From: Methylorubrum populi
Lineage (GTDB): Bacteria > Pseudomonadota > Alphaproteobacteria > Rhizobiales > Beijerinckiaceae
Assembly: GCA_036946625.1 (NCBI GenBank)
Contig: JAQIIU010000003.1
Coordinates: 197,961-261,960 of the forward strand
Reading direction: 5' to 3'
Length of the DNA: 64,000 nt
This document shows, in pieces, positions 37,563 to 47,176 of this stretch; position 1 is the first letter of the stretch, and each line of letters begins with the position of its first letter. A model generated the notes under the pieces. That model was not told the origin of the DNA, ran no database searches, and saw only the letters and a list, made by a program, of their open reading frames with translations. A program made the position numbers and the translations under genes.

Positions 37563-37790
37563 TCTCAGAGCCTGTTTGACTGCGGTGATCCCATCTCGCC
37601 CCTCATCCTGAGGTGCCGCGTGAGCGGCCTCGAAGGGGGCTCCAGATCCCACGTGATTCCCGGAGCCCCCTTCGAGGCCTCCGCTGCGCTCCGGCACCTC
37701 AGGATGAGGGTTCAGGATGGGAGTAGGATCTTCCTCTCGCCTTGCCGTTGCCTGACGAAGACACGGCGGCCGGTCAAACAGGCTCTCTCA
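37563..37790. mobile_element. Complete MITE-like element C with 5-bp target duplication
   Basis: Perfect 13-bp terminal inverted repeats, GAGCCTGTTTGAC (37568-37580) and GTCAAACAGGCTC (37773-37785), are flanked by TCTCA on both sides (37563-37567 and 37786-37790). The interior has no ORF but a long imperfect hairpin (CCTCATCCTGAGGTGCCG and CTCGAAGGGGGCTCC arms). The termini equal the end attached to the IS5-like transposase remnant at 9926, so that family probably moves it. It fills much of the 37287-37831 gap; the rest is the upstream region of the small exported gene. Confidence 0.85.
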
Positions 37791-37831
37791 CGTTTACTGA
37801 TCGCGAGCGATCACGATCCGGGATTGCATCG

Positions 37832-39361
37832 ATGACGGTGGTGTTCCGACCATTGGTCAAAACGAAACCTTTCGGTGGTTCGATGATGCCGATCAGGGAC
37901 CGCAATCCCGCCCGAGGCCGCCCCGAGCGGTCTCGGCGGATGGCGTGCGCGGTCCCGGCGCGCGAGAGTTCGAGTTCGCCGATGCCCCCAATGACGGGCG
38001 CCCTCACCGGCGCGATCCCCGCCTCGTCGCGGTGGGAGGCGGGGGCCTGGGGCCGCGTGCCCGCCATCCGCGCCGTCCGCGGGCTGGCGAGCCTGCTGCA
38101 CGCGGCCTTCATCTTCTTCGCCTGCTTCGCCTTCTCGGACACGTCGCCCTACGACCTCGTCGCCATCCCGACGATCCTGCTGTGGCTCGCGCTCGGCATC
38201 CGCCTGCATCGGGGGGCGGTGCCGCTCGTCGTCCTGCTCCTCGTCTATCTCGCCGCGATCGGGATCGCGCTGCTGCCCTATCTCGACGAGCCGCTGCCGG
38301 TGACCTGGACCGTGCAGCTCGCCTATCTCGTCGTGACGTGCGTCTTCTTCGCGATGCTCTACGCCGACGACACGAGGGCGCGCATGGAGATCGCGCTCAA
38401 GGCCTACACGGCGAGCTGCGTGCTCTCCGCCGCCCTCGGCGTCGTCGGCTACCTGCAACTGCTCGGCATCGAGGACCTGTTCTACCGCTACGGCCGCGCC
38501 TCCGGCACCTTCCAGGACCCGAACGTGTTCGGCTCCTTCCTGACGCTCGGCGCGCTCTACCTGATGCACGGCCTCCTGTCCGGCACGACCCGGCACCCGC
38601 TCCTGTCGCTCGCGAGCCTCGTCGTCGTCATGGCGGGCATCTTCCTGTCCTTCTCCCGCGGCTCGTGGGGCGGAACGGTGGTGGCGGGCGCGGTGATGGT
38701 CGCGGCGCTCCACACGTCGAGCCGCTCGCACGCCCTGCGGCGGCGGATCGTGGTCATCGGCCTCGTCACCGCCGGGCTCGGCGCCGTGGCGCTCGCCGGG
38801 CTGCTCTCCATCGACAGCGTCGCCGAGACCTTCCGGACCCGCGCCGCGGTCACGCAGGACTACGACGAGGGCGAGACCGGGCGCTTCGGCAACCAGATCC
38901 GCGGCATCGGCCTGCTGCTGGAGCGGCCCCTCGGCATGGGGCCCCTGCACTGGCGCCTGATCTTCAGGCTGGAGCCGCACAATTCCTACATCGGCAGCTT
39001 CGCCAACGGCGGCTGGCTCGCGGGGGCCACCTTCATCGCCCTCGTGGCCGCGACCTCCTTCGTCGGCTTCCGGCTGATGGCCCGGCCCTCGCCCTGCCGG
39101 GCGCATGCGCAGATCGTCTTCCCGGCGCTGCTGATGTTCTTCCTCCAGGCGATGCAGATCGACGTGGAGAAGTGGCGCCACGTCTACATGATGCTCGGGA
39201 TGGTCTGGGCGCTGGAGGCGGCGCGCCTGCGCTGGACGGCGCGTTTGCCGCACCGCATCATAAAGGACTCGATCGTTGCGCCGGCGGCCGCGACGGGCGG
39301 GGCGGACAGAGGTATGGTCGGGGGCGGGCGCGAACCGTCCGGAGCGAAGGTGAGGCCGTGA
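37832..39361 (+). CDS. O-antigen ligase/polymerase-like membrane protein
   Basis: The protein has about 10-12 hydrophobic helices and the Wzy_C/O-antigen-ligase-type periplasmic loop. It has 'YLQLLGIEDLFYRYGRASGT' plus 'FQDPNVFGSFLTLGALYLM' (~235-270), 'FLSFSRGSWGGTVVAGAVMV' (ligase-type FSRGSW motif, ~295-314) and 'GMGPLHWRLIFRLEPHNSYI' with the catalytic-site HNSY (~395-415). It probably joins or polymerises surface polysaccharide units. The start is uncertain (ATG 37832, 37883 or later); the first 60 residues are low-complexity. Its stop overlaps the kinase gene start by four bases. No other polysaccharide genes are adjacent. Confidence 0.8.
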   Translation: MTVVFRPLVKTKPFGGSMMPIRDRNPARGRPERSRRMACAVPARESSSSPMPPMTGALTGAIPASSRWEAGAWGRVPAIRAVRGLASLLHAAFIFFACFAFSDTSPYDLVAIPTILLWLALGIRLHRGAVPLVVLLLVYLAAIGIALLPYLDEPLPVTWTVQLAYLVVTCVFFAMLYADDTRARMEIALKAYTASCVLSAALGVVGYLQLLGIEDLFYRYGRASGTFQDPNVFGSFLTLGALYLMHGLLSGTTRHPLLSLASLVVVMAGIFLSFSRGSWGGTVVAGAVMVAALHTSSRSHALRRRIVVIGLVTAGLGAVALAGLLSIDSVAETFRTRAAVTQDYDEGETGRFGNQIRGIGLLLERPLGMGPLHWRLIFRLEPHNSYIGSFANGGWLAGATFIALVAATSFVGFRLMARPSPCRAHAQIVFPALLMFFLQAMQIDVEKWRHVYMMLGMVWALEAARLRWTARLPHRIIKDSIVAPAAATGGADRGMVGGGREPSGAKVRP

Positions 39362-42300
39362 CCACGGGATCGGCGGGCGAGGCGGAACGCCTCGCGGCCC
39401 TGCGCGCCTTGCGGATTCTGGACAGCGATCCGGAGGGGCCGTTCGATGCCGTGTGCCGGACGGCGCAGCGCCTGTTCGGCGTCGCGACGGCCTACATCGC
39501 CCTGGTCGATGCCGAGCGGCAATGGCTGAAGGCCCGTGCCGGCGGCATGCCGGGGCAGACGCCGCGGGAGGGCTCGTTCTGCAACCTGACGATCGGGCAG
39601 GACGCGGTGCTCGTCGTCCCCGATGCCCGCCGCGACCCGCATTTCTCCGGGCTCGGGATCGTCGCCGGGCCGCCCCACGTCGCCTTCTACGCCGGCGCCC
39701 CCCTGATCCTGCGGCCGGGCCTGCGGCTCGGCTGCCTCTGCCTCGCCGATCCGCAGCCGCGCGCCTTCACCGACGCCGACGCGGCCGCCCTGCGCGACCT
39801 CGCCGAGATCGTCACGGCCCAGTTGCGCCTGCGCCGCGACAACCTCGCCCATGCCAGCGAGCGCGCGCTGCGGCAGATCCACGAGAGCACCATCCGGGCG
39901 CAGGGCGCCGAGATCGAGCGGCGCGCGGGCGCCAACTCGCTCCTCAGCATGGCCGAGCAGATCGCCGAGGCCGGCCATTGGCGCGTCAACCTCACCGACG
40001 ACCATCCGATCTATTCCGAGAGCCTGCTGCGCATCGCCGGCCTCGATCCCGGGGCGCCGGTCGCGCGCCATCCGGCCTTCGCGCAGCTCTGCCACCCCGA
40101 GGATCGCGGGCGGGTCGAGGCGGTCATCGCCGCCGCGGTCGCGGACGGATGCGACTTCGACTTCGAGGCGAGGCTCGCGCGTCCCGACGGAACGCTGCGG
40201 GACGTCATCGTGCGCGGCACCTGCAAGAAGGACGAGGCGGGCCGGACGACCGGCCTGTTCGGCATCCTCATGGACGTGACCGACCGGCTGCGGATCCAGG
40301 CGGAGATGCACCGCGGCGAGCTGCGCTACCGCGGCCTCGCCGATGCCCTGCCGCTGCTGGTCTGGACCGTCGATCCGGGCAGCGGCAAGGCGACCTACGT
40401 CAACGCGCGCTTCGCGGATTACTACGGCCCGATCGGCGCCGCGCGGGTGCAGCGGCTCGCCCGCAACCATCCCGACGACGCCCCGGCGATGGAGGCGGCG
40501 TGGCAGGCGGCCCGGGCCAGCGGCCGGGGCTACGACGGCCAGTGGCGCCTGAAGGCGCGGGACGGTTCCTACCGCTGGCACAAGCTGTCGCTCACCCCGA
40601 TCCCGGACGGCGCGGCCGCGGCGGACGTGACCGAGTGGATCGGCACCGCCCTCGACATCGACGAGATCGTCTCCGCGCGGCTCGCCGTGGAGGATGCGAG
40701 CCGCCTGCTCGGCATCGCCCTGGAGGGCGCGGAGGCCGGCACCTTCGACTGGAACCTGCGCACCGGCATCACCGTGCTCTCGCCGGAGAGCGTGCGCCTC
40801 TATGGGCTGGCCGAAACCGGCGGCCCGCGCGCCCTGTCCCCGACGGAATGGACCGCGACCATCCACCCCGACGACGTCGTCGAAACCTGGAACCGGATCC
40901 ATCACGCGGTCGACACCCAGACCCGCTTCACCGCGGAGTACCGGGTCGGTCCGCGCTGGCTCTACACCAGCGGCCGCACCCTCTACGACCGCGACGGCCG
41001 GCCCTATCGCCTGCTCGGCCTGCATCTCGACGTCACCGAGCGCAAGGCGGCCGAGGCGGCCCTGCGCGCCGTCACCGCGGAGGCCCAGGCCGCCACGGCG
41101 GAAGCCGAGCGGGCGAGCGCGGCCAAGAGCGAGTTCCTCGCGGCCATGAGCCACGAGATCCGCACGCCCTTGAACGGCATCCTCGGCTACGCCGACCTGC
41201 TCCTCGACCGGCCCGACCACGATCCGGAGGACCGGCGCCGGCTGGAACTGATCCGCGTCTCGGGCGAGGCCCTGCTCACCGTCGTCAACGACGTCCTCGA
41301 CGTCTCGAAGATCGAGGCCGGCCAGTTCGCCCTCGACCCCCTGCCCTTCGCGCTGGGCAAGCTGATCGACGACACGGTCGCGATCATGCGCGGCAGCGCC
41401 CTCAAGAGCGCGCTGAGCGTCGAGGCGCGGATCGACCCGCGCCTGCCCGCGACCGTGGTCGGCGACGCCAACCGCCTGCGGCAGGTGCTGTTCAACCTGC
41501 TCAACAACGCGGTCAAGTTCACCCCCGCCGGCTCCGTCACCCTGACCGTCCGCTGCGAGGGGCCCGTCCGGCTGGCCTCGGGCGAGGCGGCGGAGGCCCT
41601 GCGCTTCGAGGTCGCGGACACCGGCATCGGCATCGCGCCCTCGCAGCGGCACCGGCTGTTCAAGCCGTTCAGCCAGGTCGACGGCTCGATCAGCCGGCGC
41701 TTCGGCGGGTCGGGCCTGGGCCTCGCGATCTGCCACCACCTCGTCACCATGATGGACGGCGCCATCGGCGTGGAGAGCACCGAGGGGGCCGGCTCGACCT
41801 TCTGGGTCACCCTCGCCCTGCCGCGGGCCGCCGCCCCGCCCGCCGCCGAGGCGACCCTCGGGCCCCGTCGCCGGGCGGCGGAGACGGCACCGGCGCGAAT
41901 CCTCCTCGTCGAGGACGTGCCGATCAACCAGACCCTGGCCCGCGCCGTGCTGGAGGCGCAGGGCTACCGGGTCGACGTGGCCGGCGACGGGGCCGAGGCG
42001 ATCGCGGCCGTGGAGGCGGCCTACGGGCCGGCGGGCGGAGCCGACCCCTACGCCGTGGTGCTGATGGACGTGCAGATGCCGGGCATGGACGGCCTCGCCG
42101 CGACCCGCCGCATCCGGGCCATGGCGGGGCCGCCCGCCCGCCTGCCGATCGTGGCGATGACCGCCAACGTCCTCGACGGGCAGGTGCGGGAGCTGATCGC
42201 GGCGGGCATGGACGACCATGTCGGCAAGCCCTTCAAGCGCACCCAGCTCGGTGCCGTGATCGAGCGCTGGCGGGCCGTCGGCGCGGTGCGGGCGCGGGAG

Positions 42301-42714
42301 TTCGACGGTGCGGCCCCGGTGCCGCCGCCCTCCGCCAGGGCCGACGGGAGGATCGACGGGCGTTCCGCCGGAATGCCGTTGCTCGACCACGGCACCTTCT
42401 CCGCCGCGCAGGACACGATGGGCCGCGAGCACGTCCTGTCGCTGCTGTCTCTGCTGGAAGGGGAACTCGAAGCGCGCTTCCTCCCGGACGGGGCCGTTCC
42501 GGACCACGACGCGTTCGACGGAGAGCAGCTCGCCTACGACGCCCACGCCGTGGTCGCGGCCGCGGGCGCCCTCGGCTTCACCGGCCTCTCCGACCTGTGC
42601 CGGGAGATCGAGGCCGCCTGTCGCGACGGCGGCGACCTCGCGCCCCTGATCGACCGCCTCGCCGCCCTGCGCCGGGAGACGCTCGGGATGATCCGGGCGC
42701 TGCGGGTGGCGTGA
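39358..42714 (+). CDS. Hybrid sensor histidine kinase (GAF-PAS-PAS-PAS-HisKA-HATPase-REC-Hpt-like)
   Basis: The GTG start at 39358 overlaps the ligase stop (GTGA); the frame extends upstream only as a shadow. Of 1118 residues: GAF (~20-155, '[20 protein letters not shown]'), three PAS/PAC units (~185-570), HisKA with phospho-acceptor in '[20 protein letters not shown]' (~595-614), HATPase_c with '[17 protein letters not shown]' and '[18 protein letters not shown]', and a receiver ('[17 protein letters not shown]', Asp in '[13 protein letters not shown]'). A C-terminal helical region (~1000-1118) follows. There the histidine lies in '[15 protein letters not shown]', which departs from the Hpt HxxKG motif. 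No transmembrane segment is seen, so it is a soluble sensor. Confidence 0.92.
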   Translation: MTTGSAGEAERLAALRALRILDSDPEGPFDAVCRTAQRLFGVATAYIALVDAERQWLKARAGGMPGQTPREGSFCNLTIGQDAVLVVPDARRDPHFSGLGIVAGPPHVAFYAGAPLILRPGLRLGCLCLADPQPRAFTDADAAALRDLAEIVTAQLRLRRDNLAHASERALRQIHESTIRAQGAEIERRAGANSLLSMAEQIAEAGHWRVNLTDDHPIYSESLLRIAGLDPGAPVARHPAFAQLCHPEDRGRVEAVIAAAVADGCDFDFEARLARPDGTLRDVIVRGTCKKDEAGRTTGLFGILMDVTDRLRIQAEMHRGELRYRGLADALPLLVWTVDPGSGKATYVNARFADYYGPIGAARVQRLARNHPDDAPAMEAAWQAARASGRGYDGQWRLKARDGSYRWHKLSLTPIPDGAAAADVTEWIGTALDIDEIVSARLAVEDASRLLGIALEGAEAGTFDWNLRTGITVLSPESVRLYGLAETGGPRALSPTEWTATIHPDDVVETWNRIHHAVDTQTRFTAEYRVGPRWLYTSGRTLYDRDGRPYRLLGLHLDVTERKAAEAALRAVTAEAQAATAEAERASAAKSEFLAAMSHEIRTPLNGILGYADLLLDRPDHDPEDRRRLELIRVSGEALLTVVNDVLDVSKIEAGQFALDPLPFALGKLIDDTVAIMRGSALKSALSVEARIDPRLPATVVGDANRLRQVLFNLLNNAVKFTPAGSVTLTVRCEGPVRLASGEAAEALRFEVADTGIGIAPSQRHRLFKPFSQVDGSISRRFGGSGLGLAICHHLVTMMDGAIGVESTEGAGSTFWVTLALPRAAAPPAAEATLGPRRRAAETAPARILLVEDVPINQTLARAVLEAQGYRVDVAGDGAEAIAAVEAAYGPAGGADPYAVVLMDVQMPGMDGLAATRRIRAMAGPPARLPIVAMTANVLDGQVRELIAAGMDDHVGKPFKRTQLGAVIERWRAVGAVRAREFDGAAPVPPPSARADGRIDGRSAGMPLLDHGTFSAAQDTMGREHVLSLLSLLEGELEARFLPDGAVPDHDAFDGEQLAYDAHAVVAAAGALGFTGLSDLCREIEAACRDGGDLAPLIDRLAALRRETLGMIRALRVA

Positions 42715-42810
42715 GGCAAGTCCCCGATCGGAGCAAGTCCCCGATCGGTCGCGGAGGCCCTTGAAGCGTTGCTCGAACGAGCTATCATAACGCTACAAGG
42801 AGCAACCACG

Positions 42811-43311
42811 ATGCCGAGCATGCAGTCCAGGGCGGTTCTCGAAACCTCGGCCGTACGGCGGAAGCGTCCGGCCGGCGCGCATCCATTCGCCTATCTCGAT
42901 CTCTATCGCGCCTCGCCCTTCGACCGTATCGCGGTGATCAAGGCCGGCGTCCCGGCCCGGACGGTGAAGGGCTTCATCACCGAATTGCGCCTCGACCAGC
43001 AGGTGATGTTCGACGCCCTCAACCTGAAGACCGCCACGGTGAACAAGAAGGCGGCCCGGGACGAGCCCCTCTCGACCGAGGACAGCGAGCGGGTCGTGGG
43101 TCTCGCCAAGCTCGTCGGGCAACTCGAGGCGATGATCGAGGAGGCCGGCGAGGCGCAGGACTTCGACGCGCCGGGATGGCTGTCCCGGTGGCTGCGCGAG
43201 CCCCTGCCCGCCCTCGGCGGCGGTCGACCGCTCGACCTCCTCGACACGATGGAAGGCCAAGCTCTGGTCTCGCGCGCCCTCGCGCAGATCCAGAGCGGAG
43301 CCTATGCGTGA
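42811..43311 (+). CDS. Xre/MbcA/ParS-type antitoxin (DUF2384)
   Basis: The 166-residue protein resembles antitoxins of the Xre-RES class. An N-terminal region with 'LDLYRASPFDRIAVIKAGVP' and a helix-turn-helix-like 'ARTVKGFITELRLDQQVMFD' (~50-69) is followed by the C-terminal DUF2384 toxin-binding part 'WLSRWLREPLPALGGGRPLD' plus LLDTMEGQALV (~125-155). AAGGAG lies 10 bases before ATG 42811. A possible promoter is TTGAAG (42761) with TATCAT (42783), 16 bases apart. Its stop overlaps the toxin start (GTGA). It should repress its own operon. Confidence 0.88.
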   Translation: MPSMQSRAVLETSAVRRKRPAGAHPFAYLDLYRASPFDRIAVIKAGVPARTVKGFITELRLDQQVMFDALNLKTATVNKKAARDEPLSTEDSERVVGLAKLVGQLEAMIEEAGEAQDFDAPGWLSRWLREPLPALGGGRPLDLLDTMEGQALVSRALAQIQSGAYA

Positions 43312-43805
43312 GCCGGCTGCTCTGGCGGATCGGAACCGACGCGAAGACTCACGCCGCCGACGACATGTCCGGTACGGGAGCCAAGCTCTCCGGCGGCCGG
43401 TGGAACGCGATCGGGGTCGCCCTGGTCTATGCGGCGGGCAGCCGCGCCCTCGCTTGTCTCGAAACCTTCGTCCACCTCAATGCCGGCGGCCTGCCGCTGA
43501 ACCGCTATCTCGTCGAGATCGAGGTGCCGGACGATGTCTGGGCCGCGGCCGAGGCCGCGACGCCGGACACGCTGCCCGTCGGCTGGGACGCCGAGCCGGC
43601 GGGTCTCGTCAGCCTCGCCTTCGGCACGGACTGGGCGAACGGCAACCGCTCCGCGCTCCTGCTGGTCCCGTCCGTCATCGTGCCGGAGGAGCGGAACGCC
43701 CTCGTCAATCCCGGCCATCCCGACGCGGCGCGGATCAAGGCCCGGAAGGTCCGCACATGGCTGTACGATCCGCGCCTCGACCGCGATCGGATTCCATTCG
43801 CGTGA
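43308..43805 (+). CDS. RES-domain toxin
   Basis: The RES family (MbcT/ParT-like) degrades NAD+ or ADP-ribosylates targets. The 165-residue protein begins at GTG 43308 with 'MSRLLWRIGTDAKTHAADDM'. It contains the R of 'LWRI', 'GTGAKLSGGRWNAIGVALVY' (the G-x-R-W-N signature, ~25-44) and 'YAAGSRALACLETFVHL' with the S and E of the name. 'RSALLLVPSVIVPEERNALV' is the conserved end. The catalytic residues R, E and S are in place, so the toxin looks active. It is coupled to the antitoxin. Confidence 0.9.
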   Translation: MSRLLWRIGTDAKTHAADDMSGTGAKLSGGRWNAIGVALVYAAGSRALACLETFVHLNAGGLPLNRYLVEIEVPDDVWAAAEAATPDTLPVGWDAEPAGLVSLAFGTDWANGNRSALLLVPSVIVPEERNALVNPGHPDAARIKARKVRTWLYDPRLDRDRIPFA

Positions 43806-43905
43806 GAGAAGCCCTCCGCCCGCCATCGCCCGGCGCGTCTTGAGATCGCCGCCTCGCCGCGCCACCTGAAGCCCGCCCTCCTCCGACGCCGCGCCAGAGC
43901 CCGCC

Positions 43906-45354
43906 TTGCCGCCTCTCCTCGACTACGCCGCGCAAGCGGGTTCCGCGATCAAGGCCTTCGCGGAAGCCTCCAGCGACCTCCTGATCCAGCCGTCGCTGCG
44001 GCTGGGCGTCACCGGGCTCGCCCGCTCGGGCAAGACGGTGTTCACCACCGCGCTGATCCACCACCTCGTGGAGGGCCATGCGCTGCCCGCCTTCGAGCCG
44101 GCGCAAGGAGGGCGCCTGCGCCGGGCCCGGCTCGTGCCGCAGCCCGACGACGACGTGCCGCGCTTCCCCTTCGAGGAGAATCTTTCCGTGTTGACCGAGG
44201 CGCGGCGCTGGCCGGGCTCGACCGACCGGATCAGCCAGTTCCGCCTGGAGATCGCGTACGAGCGCGCCGGCGGCTGGCGCACGGGACCGGCCACGCTGAT
44301 GCTCGACGTGGTGGACTATCCCGGCGAGTGGCTGCTCGACCTCGCCCTGGTCGATCAGAGCTACGTGGCGTGGTCGCGCGCGACCATCGCCGGCACCCGC
44401 CGGGCGGGGCGGGGCGAGATCGCCGCGCCCTGGCTCGCGCTGATGCAGGACCTCGATCCCGCCGCCCCCCTCGACGAGGTGGTGGCCGAGCGCGCCGCCA
44501 ACGCCTTCAAGGCCTATCTCGGCGCGTTGCGCGCCGGCGCGGAATCGGTGGCGACCACGCCGCCGGGGCGCTTTCTGATGCCCGGCGACCTCGCCGGCTC
44601 GCCGATGCTGACCTTCGCCCCCCTCGACCGCCTGGAGGAGGGCCAGGTCCCCGGCAGCCTCGGCGCCCTGATGGAGCGGCGGTTCGAGGCCTACAAGTCC
44701 AAGGTGGTGGAGCCGTTCTTCCGCGAGCATTTCCAGCGGGTCGACCGGCAGATCGTGCTGGTCGACGTGCTCTCGGCGGTCGATTCCGGCCCGGCGGCGC
44801 TGGCCGAACTGGAGGAGGCGCTCGACGCGGTGCTGCTCGCTTTCCGGATCGGCCGCAACAGCCTGCTCTCGCGCTTCTTCGCGCCGCGGGCCGACCGGAT
44901 CCTGTTCGCGGCCACCAAGGCCGACCACCTCCACCAGTCGAGCCACGACCGGCTCGACGCGCTGCTGCGCCTGCTGGTCTCGCGGGCGATGCGCCGCACC
45001 GAGGCGGCGGGCGCCCGGGTCGGCACCGTGGCGCTGGCCTCGGTGCGCGCCACCCGCGAGACCACGGTGCACGACGGCGGCGCGATCCTGCGCGCCGTGT
45101 CCGGCACGCCGGAGGCGGGCGAGCGGGTCGGCGAGGAGACCTTCGACGGCCTCTCCGAGGCCGCGGTGTTTCCCGGCGAACTGCCCGCCGATCCGCAGGC
45201 GGTGCTCGACGGTGCGATCCCGCCGGGCTCCTTCCGCTTTCCCCGCTTCCGCCCGCCGCCGGTGAAGCCCGACGCGCTGGGCCGGCCGGGCCACCTGCCG
45301 CAGATCCGGCTCGACCGGGCCATGCAGTTCCTGATCGGGGATCGGCTGACGTGA
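43906..45354 (+). CDS. ycjX: YcjX-family (DUF463) P-loop ATPase/GTPase
   Basis: The 482-residue protein is a YcjX/DUF463 protein: Walker A 'RLGVTGLARSGKTVFTTALI' (~32-51), 'ATLMLDVVDYPGEWLLDLAL' (Walker B/switch-like, ~130-149), 'LFAATKADHLHQSSHDRLD' (NKxD-like) and an 'RLDRAMQFLIGDRL' tail. The E. coli YcjX is linked to stress and phage-shock genes; the biochemical role is unclear. It uses a TTG start at 43906. It is followed with four-base overlap by a TIGR01620/YcjF protein, the same pair order as in E. coli. Confidence 0.9.
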   Translation: MPPLLDYAAQAGSAIKAFAEASSDLLIQPSLRLGVTGLARSGKTVFTTALIHHLVEGHALPAFEPAQGGRLRRARLVPQPDDDVPRFPFEENLSVLTEARRWPGSTDRISQFRLEIAYERAGGWRTGPATLMLDVVDYPGEWLLDLALVDQSYVAWSRATIAGTRRAGRGEIAAPWLALMQDLDPAAPLDEVVAERAANAFKAYLGALRAGAESVATTPPGRFLMPGDLAGSPMLTFAPLDRLEEGQVPGSLGALMERRFEAYKSKVVEPFFREHFQRVDRQIVLVDVLSAVDSGPAALAELEEALDAVLLAFRIGRNSLLSRFFAPRADRILFAATKADHLHQSSHDRLDALLRLLVSRAMRRTEAAGARVGTVALASVRATRETTVHDGGAILRAVSGTPEAGERVGEETFDGLSEAAVFPGELPADPQAVLDGAIPPGSFRFPRFRPPPVKPDALGRPGHLPQIRLDRAMQFLIGDRLT

Positions 45355-46370
45355 CCAACCCGCAGCGCCCGCGCGCCTTCCGCATTCCCGCCGCCGACGC
45401 CCCCCCCGCGCCGGAGACCGCCGAGGCCCCGCCGCGGCCCGAGGTACGCCTCGTCGACGAGCCCTACGCGATCGTGGACGCCGCCGACGGCGTGGCGGTG
45501 CCGGTGGCGTCCAGGCGCCGGGCACCGTGGCTGTCGATCCTGCTCGGCGCGCTGGGCGGCCTCGTCGGCATCGCCGTCGGCCTCTCGATCGAGCGCCTGA
45601 TCGCCGACCTGTTCGCCACCGCCCCCTGGCTCGGCTGGGTCGCGCTGGCGCTCCTCATCGTCGCGGGCGTCGCGCTCGCGGCCATCGTCGCCCGCGAGGC
45701 GCTCGGCGTCTGGCGCGAGCGCAGGATCGAGGCCCTGCGCGCGCGCGCGCTCGGCGCCCTCTCGACCCGCGACCACACCGCCGCGCAAGGCGTGGTGCGG
45801 GACTTGCGCGGCTTCTACGCCGACCGGCCGGCGCTCGCGGCCGCCATCCGCCGCCTCGACGCGGTGGGCGACGCGATCCTCGACGTGGACGACCGGCTGG
45901 CGCTGGCCGAGGGGTCGTTGCTCGCGCCCCTCGACCGGCAGGCCAGGGCGGCGATCGCCCAGGCCGCGAGCCAGGTCTCGGCGGTCACCGCGCTCAGCCC
46001 GCGGGCCATCGTCGACGTCGCCTTCGTGGTGTTCTCCGCCGCCCGGCTGCTGCGCCGGATCGCGGCGATCTACGGCGGACGCCCCGGCCTGCTCGGCTTC
46101 CTCCGGCTCGCCCGGGCGGCGCTCGCCCACCTCACCGTCACCGGCGGCATGGCGGTCGGCGAGGGCATGCTGCATCAGGTGCTCGGCCTCGGCCTCGCCG
46201 CCCGCGTCTCGGCCAAGCTGGGGGAAGGCGTGCTCAACGGCCTGATGACCGCCCGCTTCGGCCTCGCTGCGCTCGCCGTCTGCCGCCCCCTCCCCTTCGT
46301 CCGCGTGAGCCCGCCCACGGTCAACGACGTGGCGGGCCAGCTTTTTCGCAGCGGCGAGGACAAGGCGTAG
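45351..46370 (+). CDS. ycjF: TIGR01620/YcjF-family membrane protein
   Basis: The 339-residue protein starts at GTG 45351, overlapping the ycjX stop. A Pro/Ala-rich N-terminus (~1-60) precedes two transmembrane helices (~65-85 'LGALGGLVGIAVGLSIERLI' and ~90-115 'WLGWVALALLIVAGVALAAI'). A cytoplasmic helical domain (DUF697-like) follows, with 'ALSPRAIVDVAFVVFSAARL' and 'GFLRLARAALAHLTVTGGMA'. The C-terminus has 'NGLMTARFGLAALAVCRPLP'. It presumably anchors YcjX at the inner membrane. The pairing is strongly conserved; the function is not established. Confidence 0.85.
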   Translation: MTNPQRPRAFRIPAADAPPAPETAEAPPRPEVRLVDEPYAIVDAADGVAVPVASRRRAPWLSILLGALGGLVGIAVGLSIERLIADLFATAPWLGWVALALLIVAGVALAAIVAREALGVWRERRIEALRARALGALSTRDHTAAQGVVRDLRGFYADRPALAAAIRRLDAVGDAILDVDDRLALAEGSLLAPLDRQARAAIAQAASQVSAVTALSPRAIVDVAFVVFSAARLLRRIAAIYGGRPGLLGFLRLARAALAHLTVTGGMAVGEGMLHQVLGLGLAARVSAKLGEGVLNGLMTARFGLAALAVCRPLPFVRVSPPTVNDVAGQLFRSGEDKA

Positions 46371-46374
46371 CAGG

Positions 46375-46474
46375 CCCCGTCATTGCGAGGCTTCAGCCGA
46401 GGCGATCCGGTGCGCCGGCCACATCCGGAAAGGTCGCGCCGCCGGATCGCTTCGCTCACGCCCGCGACGACGGA
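46375..46474. repeat. Dispersed palindromic repeat, family A, copy 5
   Basis: CCGTCATTGCGAGGCTTC / GAGGCGATCCGGTGCG, a centre with ACATCCGGAAAGG, then GCCGCCGGATCGCTTCG / GACGACGG. It lies between the convergent ycjF and hydrolase genes, where a REP-type element would sit after two stop codons. Confidence 0.75.
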
Positions 46475-46487
46475 TGGCCGGAAACCG

Positions 46488-47039
46488 TCAGAGAGGCGCC
46501 AGGAAGCCCGCCAGCCGCATCAGACCCTCCGGCCAGGGCCCATGCCCGCTCGCGACGTTGATGTGTCCGGATTCGCCCGCATCCACCAGCGCCGCGCCCC
46601 AGGCATGGGCGTAGTCCTCCGCCCGCTCGTAGGTGCAGTGCGGGTCGGTGCGGCTCGCCACCAGCAGGGAGGGGAAGGGCAGCGGATCGCGCGGCACCGG
46701 CGCGAAGGCGCGGACGCTCTCGGGCAGGTCCGCCCCCGCCTCGATGTCGGGAAAGGCCACGAGCAGGGCGCCGCGCACGACGCCTTCGGGAAAGCGCGGC
46801 GCCGCCTCCACCGCCGCGACGACGCCGAGGCTGTGGGCGATGAGCACCACCGGCCGGCGCGCCGCCGCCACCGCCTCCACGACGCGGGCGCGCCACGCCT
46901 CCGGGTCGGGTCGGTGCCAATCGTCCTGCGCGACGATCCGCGCGGTCTTGAGCCGGGCCGCCCAGCGCGCCTGCCAATGCTCCTCCTCGGAGCCGGCGTA
47001 ACCGGGCAGGATCAGGATGTCGCAATCGGCAGTCTTCAT
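46488..47039 (-). CDS. RBBP9/YdeN-family serine hydrolase
   Basis: The 183-residue protein is a compact alpha/beta hydrolase of the YdeN/RBBP9 family. It has 'ILILPGYAGSEEEHWQARWA' at the start, nucleophile 'VVLIAHSLGVVAAVEAA' (~75; AHSLG), acid in 'LVASRTDPHCTYERA' and His in 'DAGESGHINVASGHGPWPEG' (GHxN). I start it at ATG 47039 rather than 51 bases upstream. No signal peptide is present. The substrate is unknown. Confidence 0.88.
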   Translation of the reverse strand: MKTADCDILILPGYAGSEEEHWQARWAARLKTARIVAQDDWHRPDPEAWRARVVEAVAAARRPVVLIAHSLGVVAAVEAAPRFPEGVVRGALLVAFPDIEAGADLPESVRAFAPVPRDPLPFPSLLVASRTDPHCTYERAEDYAHAWGAALVDAGESGHINVASGHGPWPEGLMRLAGFLAPL

Positions 47040-47176
47040 CGGATCAGTCGCTATCGAGCGGTCGGTATCGAGTGGGGGGGCCGCGTTCACGCAACGGGCG
47101 AGGCGCTCGCCGGCTCCGTCCGCCCCGCGCCCCCGTCGCCGGAAACGAGCCTTCCACGAGGGGACGGTGCCGATCC

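Noticed and set aside
37945..39357. In-frame upstream extension of the hybrid kinase
   Set aside because: The segment is a frame-shifted reading of the O-antigen-ligase-like gene, whose membrane helices are clear. The GTG at 39358 with a four-base overlap is the sensible start.
39184..42546. 1120-codon minus-strand open frame opposite the hybrid kinase
   Set aside because: Same GC-bias artefact. The plus strand shows continuous GAF, PAS, HisKA, HATPase and REC motifs.
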